A stretch of DNA of 64,000 nt from JBGQBN01 sp041494805. GTDB lineage: Bacteria; Acidobacteriota; Terriglobia; Terriglobales; Acidobacteriaceae. Below the pieces are notes generated by a model. It worked only from the letters and a program-made list of their open reading frames with translations. It did no database searches and was not told where the DNA came from. The position numbers and the translations under genes are program-made. Positions 41,672 through 51,340 of the stretch are shown here, in pieces; the first letter of the stretch is position 1, and every line of letters starts with the position of its first letter. The stretch covers positions 62,001 to 126,000 of the forward strand of contig JBGQBN010000004.1 of NCBI GenBank assembly GCA_041494805.1. The letters are read 5' to 3'.

Positions 41672-43498
41672 ATGCGTCGAGCCATCCGTCTCGTTGTGCT
41701 GATCTTTATCCTGCTAGCCGTGGGCGGTTTCGCCTGGGCCGCGGAAAACGCCACCACCAAGTCGTCCGTTGCCCAATCACTGCACCAGCTGTTTGACAGC
41801 GAGTGGGAATACCAGATGGCGCACAATCCCATGCGCGCCTCATTTCTAGGTGACCGGAGGTGGAATGACCAATGGCCGGATGTGAGCTTGGGCGCGATGC
41901 ATGAGCAATTCCAGCATGCCCACGAAGTGCTCAACCAACTGCACACCATTGATCGCGCCCAGCTTTCCCAGGAAGACCAACTGAACTACGACGTGTTCGA
42001 CTACAACGTCAGCGACTTTGCCGAGGGCGAGCAGTACAAGTGGTACTTGGTACGTACAAATACCTTCAACGGAATTCAGACAGTGGAAGGCGTGGTCAAT
42101 TCATTGCGCTTCGAAACCGTGAAGGACTATGACGATTGGCTGGCACGTCTGCATAGCTTCCCCGCCTATATGGACCAGAATATCGGTTTGATGCGAGAGG
42201 GAGTAAAGCAGCACGTGCTGCTGCCCCAAGTGATCGGCGAGAAGATTCTCACCCAGCTCAATGGCATGGATTGGCAGGACTCGACGAAACACGGGTTCTA
42301 CAAGCCTTTCAAGAAGATGCCGGCGTCATTTTCCGAAGCCGACCGGCAGCGGCTCGATGCGGCTGCGCAGCAGGCCATCCAGAAAGATGTCCTGCCGGCC
42401 TTTCGGCGCTTCCGGGATTTTCTTGAAAAGGAACACATACCGGCGTCGTTTGAGCAAGCCGGCGCCTGGCAAGTGCCGAATGGGGATCAGACCTACAGCT
42501 ATCTTGCCCGCTCCATGACCACGACCCAGTTCACGCCCGAGCAGATTCATGAAATCGGGTTGCAGGAAGTGAAGAGAATCCGAACGGAAATGGAGAAGGT
42601 AAAAGAGCAGGCTGGATTCAAAGGCAGTATGCAAGAGTTCTTCCACTACCTGCGCACGGACCCGAAATTCTATGCCAAGAGCGAGGGTGAACTGCTCGCA
42701 TACACGCGGGCCAGGGCAAAGGAAATCGATCCATTGTTGATAAAGCTATTCCGTACGTTTCCGCGCTTGCCCTATGGTGTGGAACCAGCGCCCAAGGAAA
42801 TCGCGCCCGGAATGCCGGCTGCCTACGCGAGCTCCGCCGCACCCGACGGCTCACGGCCGGGGTACTTCTACATCAACACCTACAAACCGGAAACCCGGCC
42901 GGAATACGAGATCACTTCCCTCATCCTGCACGAAGCCATACCCGGCCACACTTTTCAGGGCGGGATTGCGATTGAGCTCAAGGATATTCCGAAGTTCCGG
43001 CGCTACGGGGGATACAGCGCCTACCAGGAAGGCTGGGCGCTCTATTGCGAGTCGCTGGGCGACGAATTGGGGCTATATGACGATCCTTACGTACGCTTTG
43101 GAAGATTGAGCAACGAGATCTGGCGTGCCGTGCGGCTGGTGGTGGATACCGGCATGCACCAGAAGCATTGGACGCGGCAGCAGGCCATCGACTACTTTGT
43201 CGCCAATGTGGCGACCAGCGAATACAACGCCACCAGCGAAGTCGATCGCTACATCTCATGGCCAGGGCAGGCACTGGCGTACAAGATCGGCGAACTCAAG
43301 ATCAAGGAACTACGGGAACGTGCCACCCGGGAGCTGGGCCCGGCATTCGACCTGCGCGAATTCCACGACACCCTTTTGCTCGACGGGCCATTGCCTCTCA
43401 CCGTACTTGAAAAGCAGGTGAACCGCTGGATCGCGGCGAAGAAAAATCGCGCGGAGCATTCGTCTGGCGAGGCCACCACTTCGCCGTCTGCGCATTAA
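41672..43498 (+). CDS. DUF885 family secreted protein (metallopeptidase-like)
   Basis: 608 residues from ATG 41672, which starts a signal peptide (LVVLIFILLAVGGFAWA); upstream ATGs give an unconserved extension. The HExxxGH-type metal motif HEAIPGHTFQ is at about residue 420, with YQEGWALYCESLGDELGLY downstream supplying a further glutamate ligand. The arrangement is typical of DUF885 proteins, which are predicted zinc carboxypeptidase-like enzymes. As a secreted hydrolase it may digest environmental peptides. No partner gene is adjacent. Confidence 0.88.
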   Translation: MRRAIRLVVLIFILLAVGGFAWAAENATTKSSVAQSLHQLFDSEWEYQMAHNPMRASFLGDRRWNDQWPDVSLGAMHEQFQHAHEVLNQLHTIDRAQLSQEDQLNYDVFDYNVSDFAEGEQYKWYLVRTNTFNGIQTVEGVVNSLRFETVKDYDDWLARLHSFPAYMDQNIGLMREGVKQHVLLPQVIGEKILTQLNGMDWQDSTKHGFYKPFKKMPASFSEADRQRLDAAAQQAIQKDVLPAFRRFRDFLEKEHIPASFEQAGAWQVPNGDQTYSYLARSMTTTQFTPEQIHEIGLQEVKRIRTEMEKVKEQAGFKGSMQEFFHYLRTDPKFYAKSEGELLAYTRARAKEIDPLLIKLFRTFPRLPYGVEPAPKEIAPGMPAAYASSAAPDGSRPGYFYINTYKPETRPEYEITSLILHEAIPGHTFQGGIAIELKDIPKFRRYGGYSAYQEGWALYCESLGDELGLYDDPYVRFGRLSNEIWRAVRLVVDTGMHQKHWTRQQAIDYFVANVATSEYNATSEVDRYISWPGQALAYKIGELKIKELRERATRELGPAFDLREFHDTLLLDGPLPLTVLEKQVNRWIAAKKNRAEHSSGEATTSPSAH

Positions 43499-43526
43499 CC
43501 CGCGTTGCTTCCGCTATGTTCCTCGC

Positions 43527-44066
43527 TTACCTGGCCCGGGCAGGGCGACGCATCACCTGGACCGGGGCGCTGTCGTGATCCTCAAGGGTCGCTTCTTGTG
43601 GCTCGGAATCAATCTGAGGGAGCACTTCGAGCAGCCGCACGCAGCGATTCCAGCGGAGCACGGCGTCATCGTTCTCCGGGGGACGGATTTTTTCCGCCTC
43701 TTCGAAACAGCGCATGGCTTCCAGGAAGAGCCCTACCAGCATTTGCGGCGGACGTCCGGCCTGCATCTGCGCTTTGGCGCGGCGCTCGTAGAGAAGGCCG
43801 GTGTAGTACTGGCGTTCGTAGGCATCGCGGAGGCGTTGAAAGATGTTTTCCACTTCTGCGTAGCGGTCCGACGCCTGCCCGGTGAACTGATCGGTGATCG
43901 CGGCGCCAAGCATGCGCAGAGCGACCTGATTCTCCGGCTCGACAGCCAGAATGTCGTGGCAGATCGATTCGGTTTCTTCGGGCTCGTTCAGGTAGCGGTA
44001 GAGCGTGGCCTTGGAAACAGCCTCGGGAATACCACTCTTCGAAATAGTCTTCAACTTCATTTCCAC
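43527..44066 (-). CDS. TPR-like protein, fifth gene of the frd operon
   Basis: 179 residues from GTG 44066, preferred because AGGAGG stands five bases before it; ATG 44060 is an alternative. Helical repeats resemble TPR units (TLYRYLNEPEETESICHDIL, AVEPENQVALRMLGAA, AMRCFEEAEKIRPPENDDAV), and the C-terminus is disordered. It follows frdD by 16 bases on the same strand, so it is expressed with fumarate reductase and may help assembly or regulation, although no frd operon partner of this kind is known to me. Confidence 0.65.
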   Translation of the reverse strand: MEMKLKTISKSGIPEAVSKATLYRYLNEPEETESICHDILAVEPENQVALRMLGAAITDQFTGQASDRYAEVENIFQRLRDAYERQYYTGLLYERRAKAQMQAGRPPQMLVGLFLEAMRCFEEAEKIRPPENDDAVLRWNRCVRLLEVLPQIDSEPQEATLEDHDSAPVQVMRRPARAR

Positions 44067-44082
44067 GGGAACCTCCTGCGTG

Positions 44083-44436
44083 TTACGCGATGTTCCACAG
44101 CAGATATCCTGCCAACCCTGTTCCCACCACCGCTCCGCCATAACAAAGGGTAAAGATCACTTCGTTCAAATGTTTCACCTGGAGCCCGTCATAGAGGGTG
44201 TAGCGGAAACGGTGGGCCCAATGGAATAGCGGCAGTGAGCACAGCACAAATAGATAGATTCGCACCAAAGGCATTTTAAGCAGAGCGGTCAGGTGTGCGT
44301 AGGCGGGAGGCTGGAGCCACCTCAGGGGAAACGCCAACCCGAAGAGAAAGAGATGCACCGGGATGAGAAGCGCGGCCACCACGCCTCCGGCGCTGAACAG
44401 CATCCAGAAGAAAGCTTCGTTGGACTGTCTCTCCAT
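44083..44436 (-). CDS. frdD: Fumarate reductase membrane anchor subunit D
   Basis: 117 residues with three membrane helices (about 10-35, 55-75, 90-115). RQSNEAFFWMLFSAGGVVAALLIPVH is the FrdD signature region (kept short here: FFWMLFSAGG). With FrdC it anchors the FrdAB dimer and holds the quinone site. It is 15 bases downstream of frdC. Confidence 0.88.
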   Translation of the reverse strand: MERQSNEAFFWMLFSAGGVVAALLIPVHLFLFGLAFPLRWLQPPAYAHLTALLKMPLVRIYLFVLCSLPLFHWAHRFRYTLYDGLQVKHLNEVIFTLCYGGAVVGTGLAGYLLWNIA

Positions 44437-44451
44437 CGTTACCTCAAAGCC

Positions 44452-44889
44452 TTACTTCAAAATCAGCCAGCCAACCGCAGCCGATACCACCAACCACATG
44501 GCGTAGTTCGGCGCAGCCACCAGGAAATCTGGAAGTCGCTTTCCGCGTAACCTTATCACCATTGCCCGCGGGGTCAGGTTGAACCATGTGATGGTATGAA
44601 AAACGACAAAAAAGAAGCTGATCAGGTTGAGCGCGATCGCCCCGGGAGTCTGCAGCCAATGCTGGAAGCGAGTATAAGCGTCGGGCCCATTGCGCAGCGC
44701 GCGCAATTGGAGCAACGTAATAACCACGAAAACCGCCACAAATACACTGCTCAGCTCGCGCAGAATGAACCTCAGGTATTGCCACTGCCCCAGCCACCAG
44801 TACACGGACACGTGGGGCCGGTACCATCGGGGATGGAATTCCGTATGCGCCGGCGCCGGGTTAATCGTTGGCTGCCTGGTTGTGGACAT
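44452..44889 (-). CDS. frdC: Fumarate reductase membrane anchor subunit C
   Basis: 145 residues from ATG 44889, giving a 29-base overlap with frdB; a start ten codons earlier is also possible. Three membrane helices (about 40-65, 80-105, 125-145). RPHVSVYWWLGQWQYLRFILRE is the FrdC-like entry helix. There is no cluster of haem-ligating histidines, consistent with a haem-free E. coli-type anchor. Together with FrdD it binds menaquinol or quinone. Confidence 0.87.
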   Translation of the reverse strand: MSTTRQPTINPAPAHTEFHPRWYRPHVSVYWWLGQWQYLRFILRELSSVFVAVFVVITLLQLRALRNGPDAYTRFQHWLQTPGAIALNLISFFFVVFHTITWFNLTPRAMVIRLRGKRLPDFLVAAPNYAMWLVVSAAVGWLILK

Positions 44890-45649
44890 CGCTATCGTTG
44901 TGACCTCTGGGCATGACAAAAGATTTCATCCAATCGAGTACGGCTTTTATTTTGTACTGTTGAATCGCCCCGGCCGGATCTACGTGCTTGGGACAAACAC
45001 GGGTACACTCTCCCACGAAGGTGCATCCCCAGATGCCTTCGGGATGCGCCAGGAGCGCCGTGCGTTCTTCCGCACCCTGGTCACGGGAGTCCAGGTTGTA
45101 GCGCTGGGCCAGGGCAATCGCCGCCGGGCCCACAAACACGGGATCCAGACCAACCACCGGGCAAGCCGCGTAGCAGAGGGTGCAGTTGATGCACATGCTG
45201 AACTGCCTGTAGTTCTCCAATTGCTCCGGAGTCTGCAGGAACTCTCCCTGGGAGAGCGGTGGTTCCTCTTTGTCATTGCGGATCAGCCAGGGTTTTACTT
45301 TCTTGAGTTTATCGAGAAAATCGCTGAGCTCCGTTACCAGATCGCGCACTACGGGAAAATACCGCAAAGGCTCCACCCGGACCTTGTTTCCGTTGCGTGC
45401 GTAGGAGGAAAGGAACGTAGCACAGGTCAGCTTGGGCTCGCCGTTGACCATCATGCCGCAACTGCCGCAAATACCCATACGGCAGGACCAGCGATAGGTG
45501 AGCGAGCCATCCACTTTGTCCTTGATGTGGTTCAGCGCGTCGAGCACGACCCATTCTTTGTAAACGGGTACCTCGAAGCTTTCGAAGCGTGGCTTCTCGT
45601 CCTGCTCGGGGGAGTAACGCGCGATCTCGAGGATGATCTTCTCAGGCAT
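44861..45649 (-). CDS. frdB: Fumarate reductase iron-sulfur subunit
   Basis: 262 residues. The N-terminal 2Fe-2S domain has CRMGICGSCGMMVNG and a further Cys in LTCATF. The C-terminal domain carries CINCTLCYAACP and CTFVGECTRVCPKHVDP for the 4Fe-4S and 3Fe-4S clusters. It passes electrons between FrdA flavin and the quinone in FrdCD. Its ATG lies one base after the frdA stop. Confidence 0.95.
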   Translation of the reverse strand: MPEKIILEIARYSPEQDEKPRFESFEVPVYKEWVVLDALNHIKDKVDGSLTYRWSCRMGICGSCGMMVNGEPKLTCATFLSSYARNGNKVRVEPLRYFPVVRDLVTELSDFLDKLKKVKPWLIRNDKEEPPLSQGEFLQTPEQLENYRQFSMCINCTLCYAACPVVGLDPVFVGPAAIALAQRYNLDSRDQGAEERTALLAHPEGIWGCTFVGECTRVCPKHVDPAGAIQQYKIKAVLDWMKSFVMPRGHNDSDVHNQAAND

Positions 45650-45650
45650 C

Positions 45651-47432
45651 TCAACTGGCTCGCTTTACTTCCGTCGGTTGTTCTTTGGATTGTTCGCCGT
45701 ACACCCGTTCTCCCGGCGGCCAGCGTGTGATCTTCACCGGCAAATACTCCACCCGCGATGAGCCGTCCGGGTTGCGGTACACCACGGAATGGGCGAGAAA
45801 CTTTGTGTCGTCCCTGGCCGGAAAGTCAGTGCGTTGGTGAGCGCCGCGGGACTCGGTCCGGCGCAAGGCGCACTGCACGATCGATTCTGCTACGTCCAGC
45901 ATGAACCCGAGTTCCAGCACGGCTTCCAGCTCAGTGTTGAAGGTGCGGCTGCGGTCGTCCAGATTGATGTTGTGGTAGCGTTCTTGAAGATCGCGCAACT
46001 TGTTGGTTGCCTGCGTCAGCGATGCTTCCTCGCGGTAGATTCCCCCTCCACTCTCGACGGCCTTCTGCATCTCTTCGCGAATGGTCACGATGCGCTCGCG
46101 GCCGTTGGTCTTGTGGAGAAACCGTTCTTCCAGTCGTCGCCGCTCGTCGTTGGCCTGCGCCAGGGTATTCCCGTTCGGCGCTTTCTGCCCGGCGGCGAAC
46201 GAGGCCGCCGCCCTGCCTGCGCGCGCTCCAAATACCAGGCACTCGGGCAAAGAGTTCGAACCCAGGCGATTGGCGCCGTTGATACTCACGCAAGCCACTT
46301 CGCCGGCGGCATACAGGCCTGCAAGCGGTGTGGCGCCGTCGATATCGGTGCTCACCCCGCCCATCATGTAGTGCACCACGGGCCGAACTGGAACCAGTTC
46401 TTTGACGGGATCGATGTTCTGATACTTCAGGCAGAGCTCGCGCACGAAGGGCAGCTTGGCGTTGATGAGTTTCTCCCCCAGGTGGCGCAGGTCCAGATGG
46501 ACAACCGAGCCAAAAGGTGTCTGGATAGTACGGCCTTTCTGATCTTCCTTCACGAAGGCCTGCGACAGGCGATCGCGCGGTCCTAGTTCCATGGAACGCA
46601 GCACCGGCTTGGGCTCAGGCTTGCCCAAGTTGTAGTCCTGCAGGTAGCGGTAGCCGTCCTTGTTCAGCATGTAGCCGCCCTCGGAGCGTGCTGCTTCCGT
46701 GATCAGAATGCCGGTGAACGGAAGCCCGGTAGGGTGGTACTGCATGAACTCCATGTCCTTCAGTGGAGCGCCGGCGCGATAGGCCAGCGCCATGCCATCA
46801 CCATTCTTGATGTTCGCGTTGGTGGTGAAGGGAAAGATGCGGCCGCAGCCGCCCGTGCAAAGGATGACCGCCTTAGCGGTGATCGCCTGAATTTTCCCGG
46901 ACATCAATTCGATGGCTACCACGCCCTGTACACGCCCGTCATCGACGAGCAGCTTGGTGACAAACCATTCGTCGTAGCGAGTGATGGGCTCGTATTTCAG
47001 GGTGGTCTGAAACAGCGTGTGCAGCATGTGGAAGCCGGTTTTGTCGGCAGCAAACCAGGTGCGCCGTTTCTTCATTCCGCCAAAGGCGCGCACGGCGATA
47101 TGCCCGTCCGGCTCGCGGCTCCAGGGGCAGCCCCAGCGTTCCAGTTGCAATAACTCCTGCGGAGCCTCTTTGACGAAGGCTTCTACGGCATCCTGGTCAC
47201 ACAGCCAGTCGCCTCCGGAGATGGTGTCGTAGGCATGTTCATCCAGGCTGTCGTCCGGCCTGGCCACGCCGGCAGCGCCACCTTCGGCCGAAACCGTGTG
47301 GCTGCGCATGGGATAGACCTTTGAAATGACGGCAATACGGAGCTTGGGATTGACCTCGGCTGCGGCGATGGCGGCGCGCAGTCCCGCACCTCCGCCACCT
47401 ACGAGCAGGACATCGTGCGACGAGGCTTCCAT
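45651..47432 (-). CDS. frdA: Fumarate reductase flavoprotein subunit
   Basis: 593 residues from ATG 47432 with GGAG five bases upstream; an upstream in-frame extension of 37 residues is unconserved. FAD motif DVLLVGGGGAGLRAAIAAAE, MRSHTVSAEGG with the flavin-linked histidine, the substrate loop HPTGLPFTGILITEAARSEG and NRLGSNSLPECLVFGA. The order frdABCD matches E. coli quinol:fumarate reductase, an anaerobic respiratory enzyme that can also work as succinate dehydrogenase. The following 299 bases to the beta-helix gene show nothing clear. Confidence 0.95.
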   Translation of the reverse strand: MEASSHDVLLVGGGGAGLRAAIAAAEVNPKLRIAVISKVYPMRSHTVSAEGGAAGVARPDDSLDEHAYDTISGGDWLCDQDAVEAFVKEAPQELLQLERWGCPWSREPDGHIAVRAFGGMKKRRTWFAADKTGFHMLHTLFQTTLKYEPITRYDEWFVTKLLVDDGRVQGVVAIELMSGKIQAITAKAVILCTGGCGRIFPFTTNANIKNGDGMALAYRAGAPLKDMEFMQYHPTGLPFTGILITEAARSEGGYMLNKDGYRYLQDYNLGKPEPKPVLRSMELGPRDRLSQAFVKEDQKGRTIQTPFGSVVHLDLRHLGEKLINAKLPFVRELCLKYQNIDPVKELVPVRPVVHYMMGGVSTDIDGATPLAGLYAAGEVACVSINGANRLGSNSLPECLVFGARAGRAAASFAAGQKAPNGNTLAQANDERRRLEERFLHKTNGRERIVTIREEMQKAVESGGGIYREEASLTQATNKLRDLQERYHNINLDDRSRTFNTELEAVLELGFMLDVAESIVQCALRRTESRGAHQRTDFPARDDTKFLAHSVVYRNPDGSSRVEYLPVKITRWPPGERVYGEQSKEQPTEVKRAS

Positions 47433-47731
47433 GGCGTCTCCATCAGCGGCTGTGTAAGGCGGGCAGCCGCTTTCACCAGGCCCAAGTGCGGGGCACATTC
47501 TCCCCCGAACCGGCCCTCGGAAGCAAATGGAATCTACGGACACGGAGCGTGATCATTGGGGCGGGATGCCGCAGTGGGAATTACCCAGTGGCGCGGAAAG
47601 TTTCCTAGAAGCCTGGACGATGGCGGGAGAGTCTACTGAAGTGGCTTGGCCGCCAGGAAGACAAAGGCCAACGGTTCGATCGTGAGTGTATCCCCAAGGG
47701 CTCCTGGAAACACCCACGAGAAGCTGGAAAC

Positions 47732-50164
47732 CTAGAAATCGAATCCCGGATCCATCGGCTGCAAGGGGAACGCCGGCGCTACAGCAGCTGGAGAGAAGTT
47801 TTGCACCGTTCTTCCCGCCTGGCTGGGATCGAAAGGTACAAAACCCAACTTCAGTGCCGGGGTACCGGGAAGCAATGTGAAATCGTCGCTGGGATAGTTC
47901 GGATTCGAGAACAACGGATCTTGGTTGAGGGAATGTGTATCTTCACCAAGGACCTGCCATTGTGTGAGCGTGTAGTTCGTTTTCTGGGCGCCGGTCGGAT
48001 CGGTGGTGATGAAGGTGAGGGGCTTACCGCGTGAGTCCCAGTACAGGTTTTTGTCCAGCAGAAACCGGGTAGGGCAAGGGACCGGTTGATTGGAGCCGCC
48101 CACGTCTATACAGGTCCAATAACCGCCCTGAATCAGGCCGTTCGTGAAGTACACCACATTGTGGGTAAAAGTCAGGGAGGCCGGGTTCGTGCCTCCGTGC
48201 TGGATCATTCGGGGAGTGCCGAGCACAAGAATATTGTTGTCGACCAGGTTGTTTTGTGGGTAGATGTCGTGGGTCCGGTCCGAGAGGTTATTGAACAGGG
48301 GCGCAGCCGAAGTGCGATACACCAGGTTGTTGCGCGCCACCACGTTGGAGGTGCCCTGGTCGAAATAGATTCCGTGCCCACCGTAGCCGTCGGTATCCTT
48401 CCAGTTGTGGACTACATCGTGAACCACGTTGTTCAGAACCTGGTTGCCGGTGGTGGCGGATGAGGCAAAGTAAATCCCGCCCATGTCGCTGGTGACACCC
48501 TGGCCGAGGTTGTACACCAGGTTGTACGAAACCATATTGTCGTGGGCCAAGCCGACACCCTTCTCAATTCCCCAGGATGACCCAACTCCGATGGCGCCGC
48601 TGTAGAAATCGTGGATTTCGTTATGGGTGACAGTGTTGTGATGCGCATTCCCTACCCAGACTCCAGTGCCGATTCCAGAGGGTTGGACTCGACCTCCGCT
48701 GGTGATGAGGTTGTTTTGGACCAGATTGTACTGGGCCACGTTGGCGTCCGTGTCAGGTTTGCTCTTCTGCTGGCCGATCCGGATCCCGCCCGTGCCCAGG
48801 TCAAAGAGAGTGCTGTTGATCACCTGATTGCTGGGCTTGGTGGTGATCGGCCCGGAGCCCACGAATTCGATACCCCAGCCCTCGGTGTGAGCGATGATGC
48901 AGCCGTCCAGTGTTATGTAGCTGGAGGTGTTGAAGCTCAGCGCCGCGGGAACGTTGGGCATGTCCTGTGAGTCGCCCAGACCGGTGGCCGTCGGGAGCCA
49001 GTTGTCATGGGCAAAGGTCAATCCCTTGAAAACAACGTGCTGCAGACCGGTCGCGATAAGCAGTTGCGACTGCTGCGGAATAATCACCTCATCAGTTGCT
49101 GGATTTTCTCCCGCTTGTGCCAGATAGCTAAGAGTCCAGGTGCCATTACTGTTGGTGCAGGAAGGCGGATTGGTGCAGCGATCCAGATACCACTGTCCGG
49201 GCTGGTTGAACGCTTCCTTGGCATTTTCGATCAAGTAGCGATGGCCAGGAAAGAATCCGTTGTTGTTCAGCTGTTGAACCGTGGGTCCGGCCAGATAAGC
49301 AATGCGGTTCGCCGTGTCCACGGACTTCAAGCGCATGCGGCTCATCGTCCACTTTTCGAAGTCCAGGATTTCCACGTCCCCGAGTGCCAGGCTGTGGTAG
49401 TTCGAGGCAACGTCGCTTGCGCTGTAGTAGAAGCGGTCGAAACATTGCCACTGGTTGCCCACCTGCAGACTGCAATTAGGCTCGGAAGCAGACACGTAAA
49501 CCGATCCGGCGTTGTAGAGGTAACCGTTGACCGTGGTGCGAGGCCGATAGCGGCGTTCACCGTTATAGAACAGGGCTTCGAAGTTCTGGAAACCGCCTGA
49601 AGTTAACTTGGCGGTCCAGACATTGCCGTTGTTGGTCCAACCGGTAATTGTCTTTCCACCGCTGATAATTGGGGTCTCGCAAGGATAGTTCACATATTCA
49701 ATGGGGGAGGTTGCATTGCCGGAATCCGCTGCTGAAAAAATCAGGGGAGAGCTGAGGAAATAGTAACCGCCGCGAATCATCACCGTGTGCCTGCCACCGG
49801 GCATGCCCTGCACGGCACGACGCGCGCGGTCCAGGGTGGCGAAGGGACCGTCAGTGCGATTACCGTTGGCGGCGTCCAAGGTTCCACTCCAACTGTCGTT
49901 GCCGTTAGTGGCTACGTAGAAGTCAGCCGCGCCGCTCCCGCATCCGCCACCGTTTCCGACACCTCCTCCGCCGCCGTCGCCAGATCCCCCGCCGCCGTCG
50001 CCAACCCCTCCGCCGCCAGTCCCACCGTCGCCACGTCCACCAGGAGGTTGATTTGCGTTCGGCGAACCTCCAGAAGCCACGTAGGACTGCGGAGAAATGG
50101 CGCAGCCCACGAAGATGAGGGGGAAAAGCAGCACTATCATGGCTGCCATCAGTCTGGTTCGCAC
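47732..50164 (-). CDS. Right-handed beta-helix lipoprotein
   Basis: 810 residues from GTG 50164, chosen because GGAGG stands five bases upstream; an earlier ATG lacks one. The lipoprotein signal is LFPLIFVGC. A Gly/Asp-rich tether of about 50 residues follows (GGGGVGDGGGGSGDGGGGG). The domain then starts DFYVATNGNDSWSGTL, with a Gly/Asn-rich parallel beta-helix (NQVINSTLFDLGTGGI, NNVVHDVVHNWKDTDGYGGHGIYF) as in pectate-lyase-type and NosD-like proteins. Probably a surface polysaccharide-degrading or -binding protein. The enzyme class cannot be settled without clear catalytic residues. Confidence 0.8.
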   Translation of the reverse strand: MRTRLMAAMIVLLFPLIFVGCAISPQSYVASGGSPNANQPPGGRGDGGTGGGGVGDGGGGSGDGGGGGVGNGGGCGSGAADFYVATNGNDSWSGTLDAANGNRTDGPFATLDRARRAVQGMPGGRHTVMIRGGYYFLSSPLIFSAADSGNATSPIEYVNYPCETPIISGGKTITGWTNNGNVWTAKLTSGGFQNFEALFYNGERRYRPRTTVNGYLYNAGSVYVSASEPNCSLQVGNQWQCFDRFYYSASDVASNYHSLALGDVEILDFEKWTMSRMRLKSVDTANRIAYLAGPTVQQLNNNGFFPGHRYLIENAKEAFNQPGQWYLDRCTNPPSCTNSNGTWTLSYLAQAGENPATDEVIIPQQSQLLIATGLQHVVFKGLTFAHDNWLPTATGLGDSQDMPNVPAALSFNTSSYITLDGCIIAHTEGWGIEFVGSGPITTKPSNQVINSTLFDLGTGGIRIGQQKSKPDTDANVAQYNLVQNNLITSGGRVQPSGIGTGVWVGNAHHNTVTHNEIHDFYSGAIGVGSSWGIEKGVGLAHDNMVSYNLVYNLGQGVTSDMGGIYFASSATTGNQVLNNVVHDVVHNWKDTDGYGGHGIYFDQGTSNVVARNNLVYRTSAAPLFNNLSDRTHDIYPQNNLVDNNILVLGTPRMIQHGGTNPASLTFTHNVVYFTNGLIQGGYWTCIDVGGSNQPVPCPTRFLLDKNLYWDSRGKPLTFITTDPTGAQKTNYTLTQWQVLGEDTHSLNQDPLFSNPNYPSDDFTLLPGTPALKLGFVPFDPSQAGRTVQNFSPAAVAPAFPLQPMDPGFDF

Positions 50165-50437
50165 GAGTACCTCCAAACTGCTTGCGCGACGACGTTGGCT
50201 GTATACAAGGCGAGAGTACAACCGGCCTGCGTTCCGGGGCAGGTCACGAAGGACCAGTTAAAGGCTGATGTGTCAGAGAGGTGGAAGGACAGGTAACACG
50301 TCGTGGGGCCAATGTCCGCTGGTAACACGCGGTTTGGGTCCTAGCTTGTGGTTCGCATCAACCGGAGGCGGCATCTCCGCCGACACGAAGCCTTCCGGAG
50401 CTGTCGTCGCTTCATGCCGGCGGGTACAATGGTGCTC

Positions 50438-51304
50438 ATGTCAGCCACCCGAACCGTTCGTCCACAGACCGTTCCGGCGGAGATTCCTCCGGTCCCCCTT
50501 ACGATTGAAGGCTACAGCGTGCTGCACCAGATGCTGCGAGTCCGGTGGGGAGCGTGGCGGAAGCTGCCATCGGCACAGAAGACCAGAATCGTGCGCGAGG
50601 CTAGCGGTGTGCTGGCGAAGATGGAACTGAAGGCCGGTGGGCAGTCAGCGCTCTATTCCCTGCTCGGACACAAGGGCGACCTGATGTTGGTCCACTTCCG
50701 GCTATCGTTTGATGAATTGAATCAGGTAGAGCTGGATCTGGCACGGCTGCGGTTGAGCGACTACCTGGAGCCCACAACCTCATACCTGTCGGTGATCGAG
50801 CTGGGGCTGTACGAGTCCACCATCAAGGCGTACAAAGCGCTGGCCGAGCGAGGTGTCGAACCTCATTCCGAGGAATGGAACCGTGAGATCAAGGACACGC
50901 TGGCACGGCAGAAGGAAGCCATGCAGCCGCGTCTATTTCCGGAACTGCCGAAGCACCGCTACATTTCTTTCTATCCCATGGACCGCCGGCGCGGAGAAGA
51001 CAAGAACTGGTACACCCTGCCCATCGAAGAGCGGGCGCGGCTGATGAGCGAACACGGACTGGTTGGCCGTCGCTACGCGGGCGAGGTTAAGCAAATCATT
51101 TCCGGCTCGATCGGGTTCGACGACTGGGAATGGGGCGTGGACTTGTTTGCCGACGATCCGCTGGTCTTCAAGAAGCTGATCTACGAGATGCGCTTCGACG
51201 AAGTCAGCGCGGTGTTCGCGCTCTTCGCACACTTTTATGTAGGAGTGCGCTGTCCGGCAGCGGGATTAGGAAAGCTGCTGAGTGGCGAACTGCCGAAGGG
51301 CTGA
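50438..51304 (+). CDS. hemQ: Coproheme decarboxylase (chlorite dismutase family)
   Basis: 288 residues from ATG 50438; ATGs at 50414 and 50429 are alternatives. The C-terminal ferredoxin-like domain contains FYPMDRRRGEDKNWYTLP with Y179 and EHGLVGRRYAGEVKQI with H206, 27 residues apart, the spacing of catalytic Tyr145 and haem-ligand His172 in HemQ. GSIGFDDWEWGVDLF completes the family motif. It converts coproheme III to haem b in the coproporphyrin-dependent pathway. The adjacent small gene encodes an AhpD-like protein. Confidence 0.93.
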   Translation: MSATRTVRPQTVPAEIPPVPLTIEGYSVLHQMLRVRWGAWRKLPSAQKTRIVREASGVLAKMELKAGGQSALYSLLGHKGDLMLVHFRLSFDELNQVELDLARLRLSDYLEPTTSYLSVIELGLYESTIKAYKALAERGVEPHSEEWNREIKDTLARQKEAMQPRLFPELPKHRYISFYPMDRRRGEDKNWYTLPIEERARLMSEHGLVGRRYAGEVKQIISGSIGFDDWEWGVDLFADDPLVFKKLIYEMRFDEVSAVFALFAHFYVGVRCPAAGLGKLLSGELPKG

Positions 51305-51340
51305 ACTCTAATACTGCTGAACTCTAATACTGGAGAACAA

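Noticed and set aside
44690..45730. 346-codon plus-strand frame over frdB/frdC
   Set aside because: Antisense to genes with clear cysteine cluster motifs.
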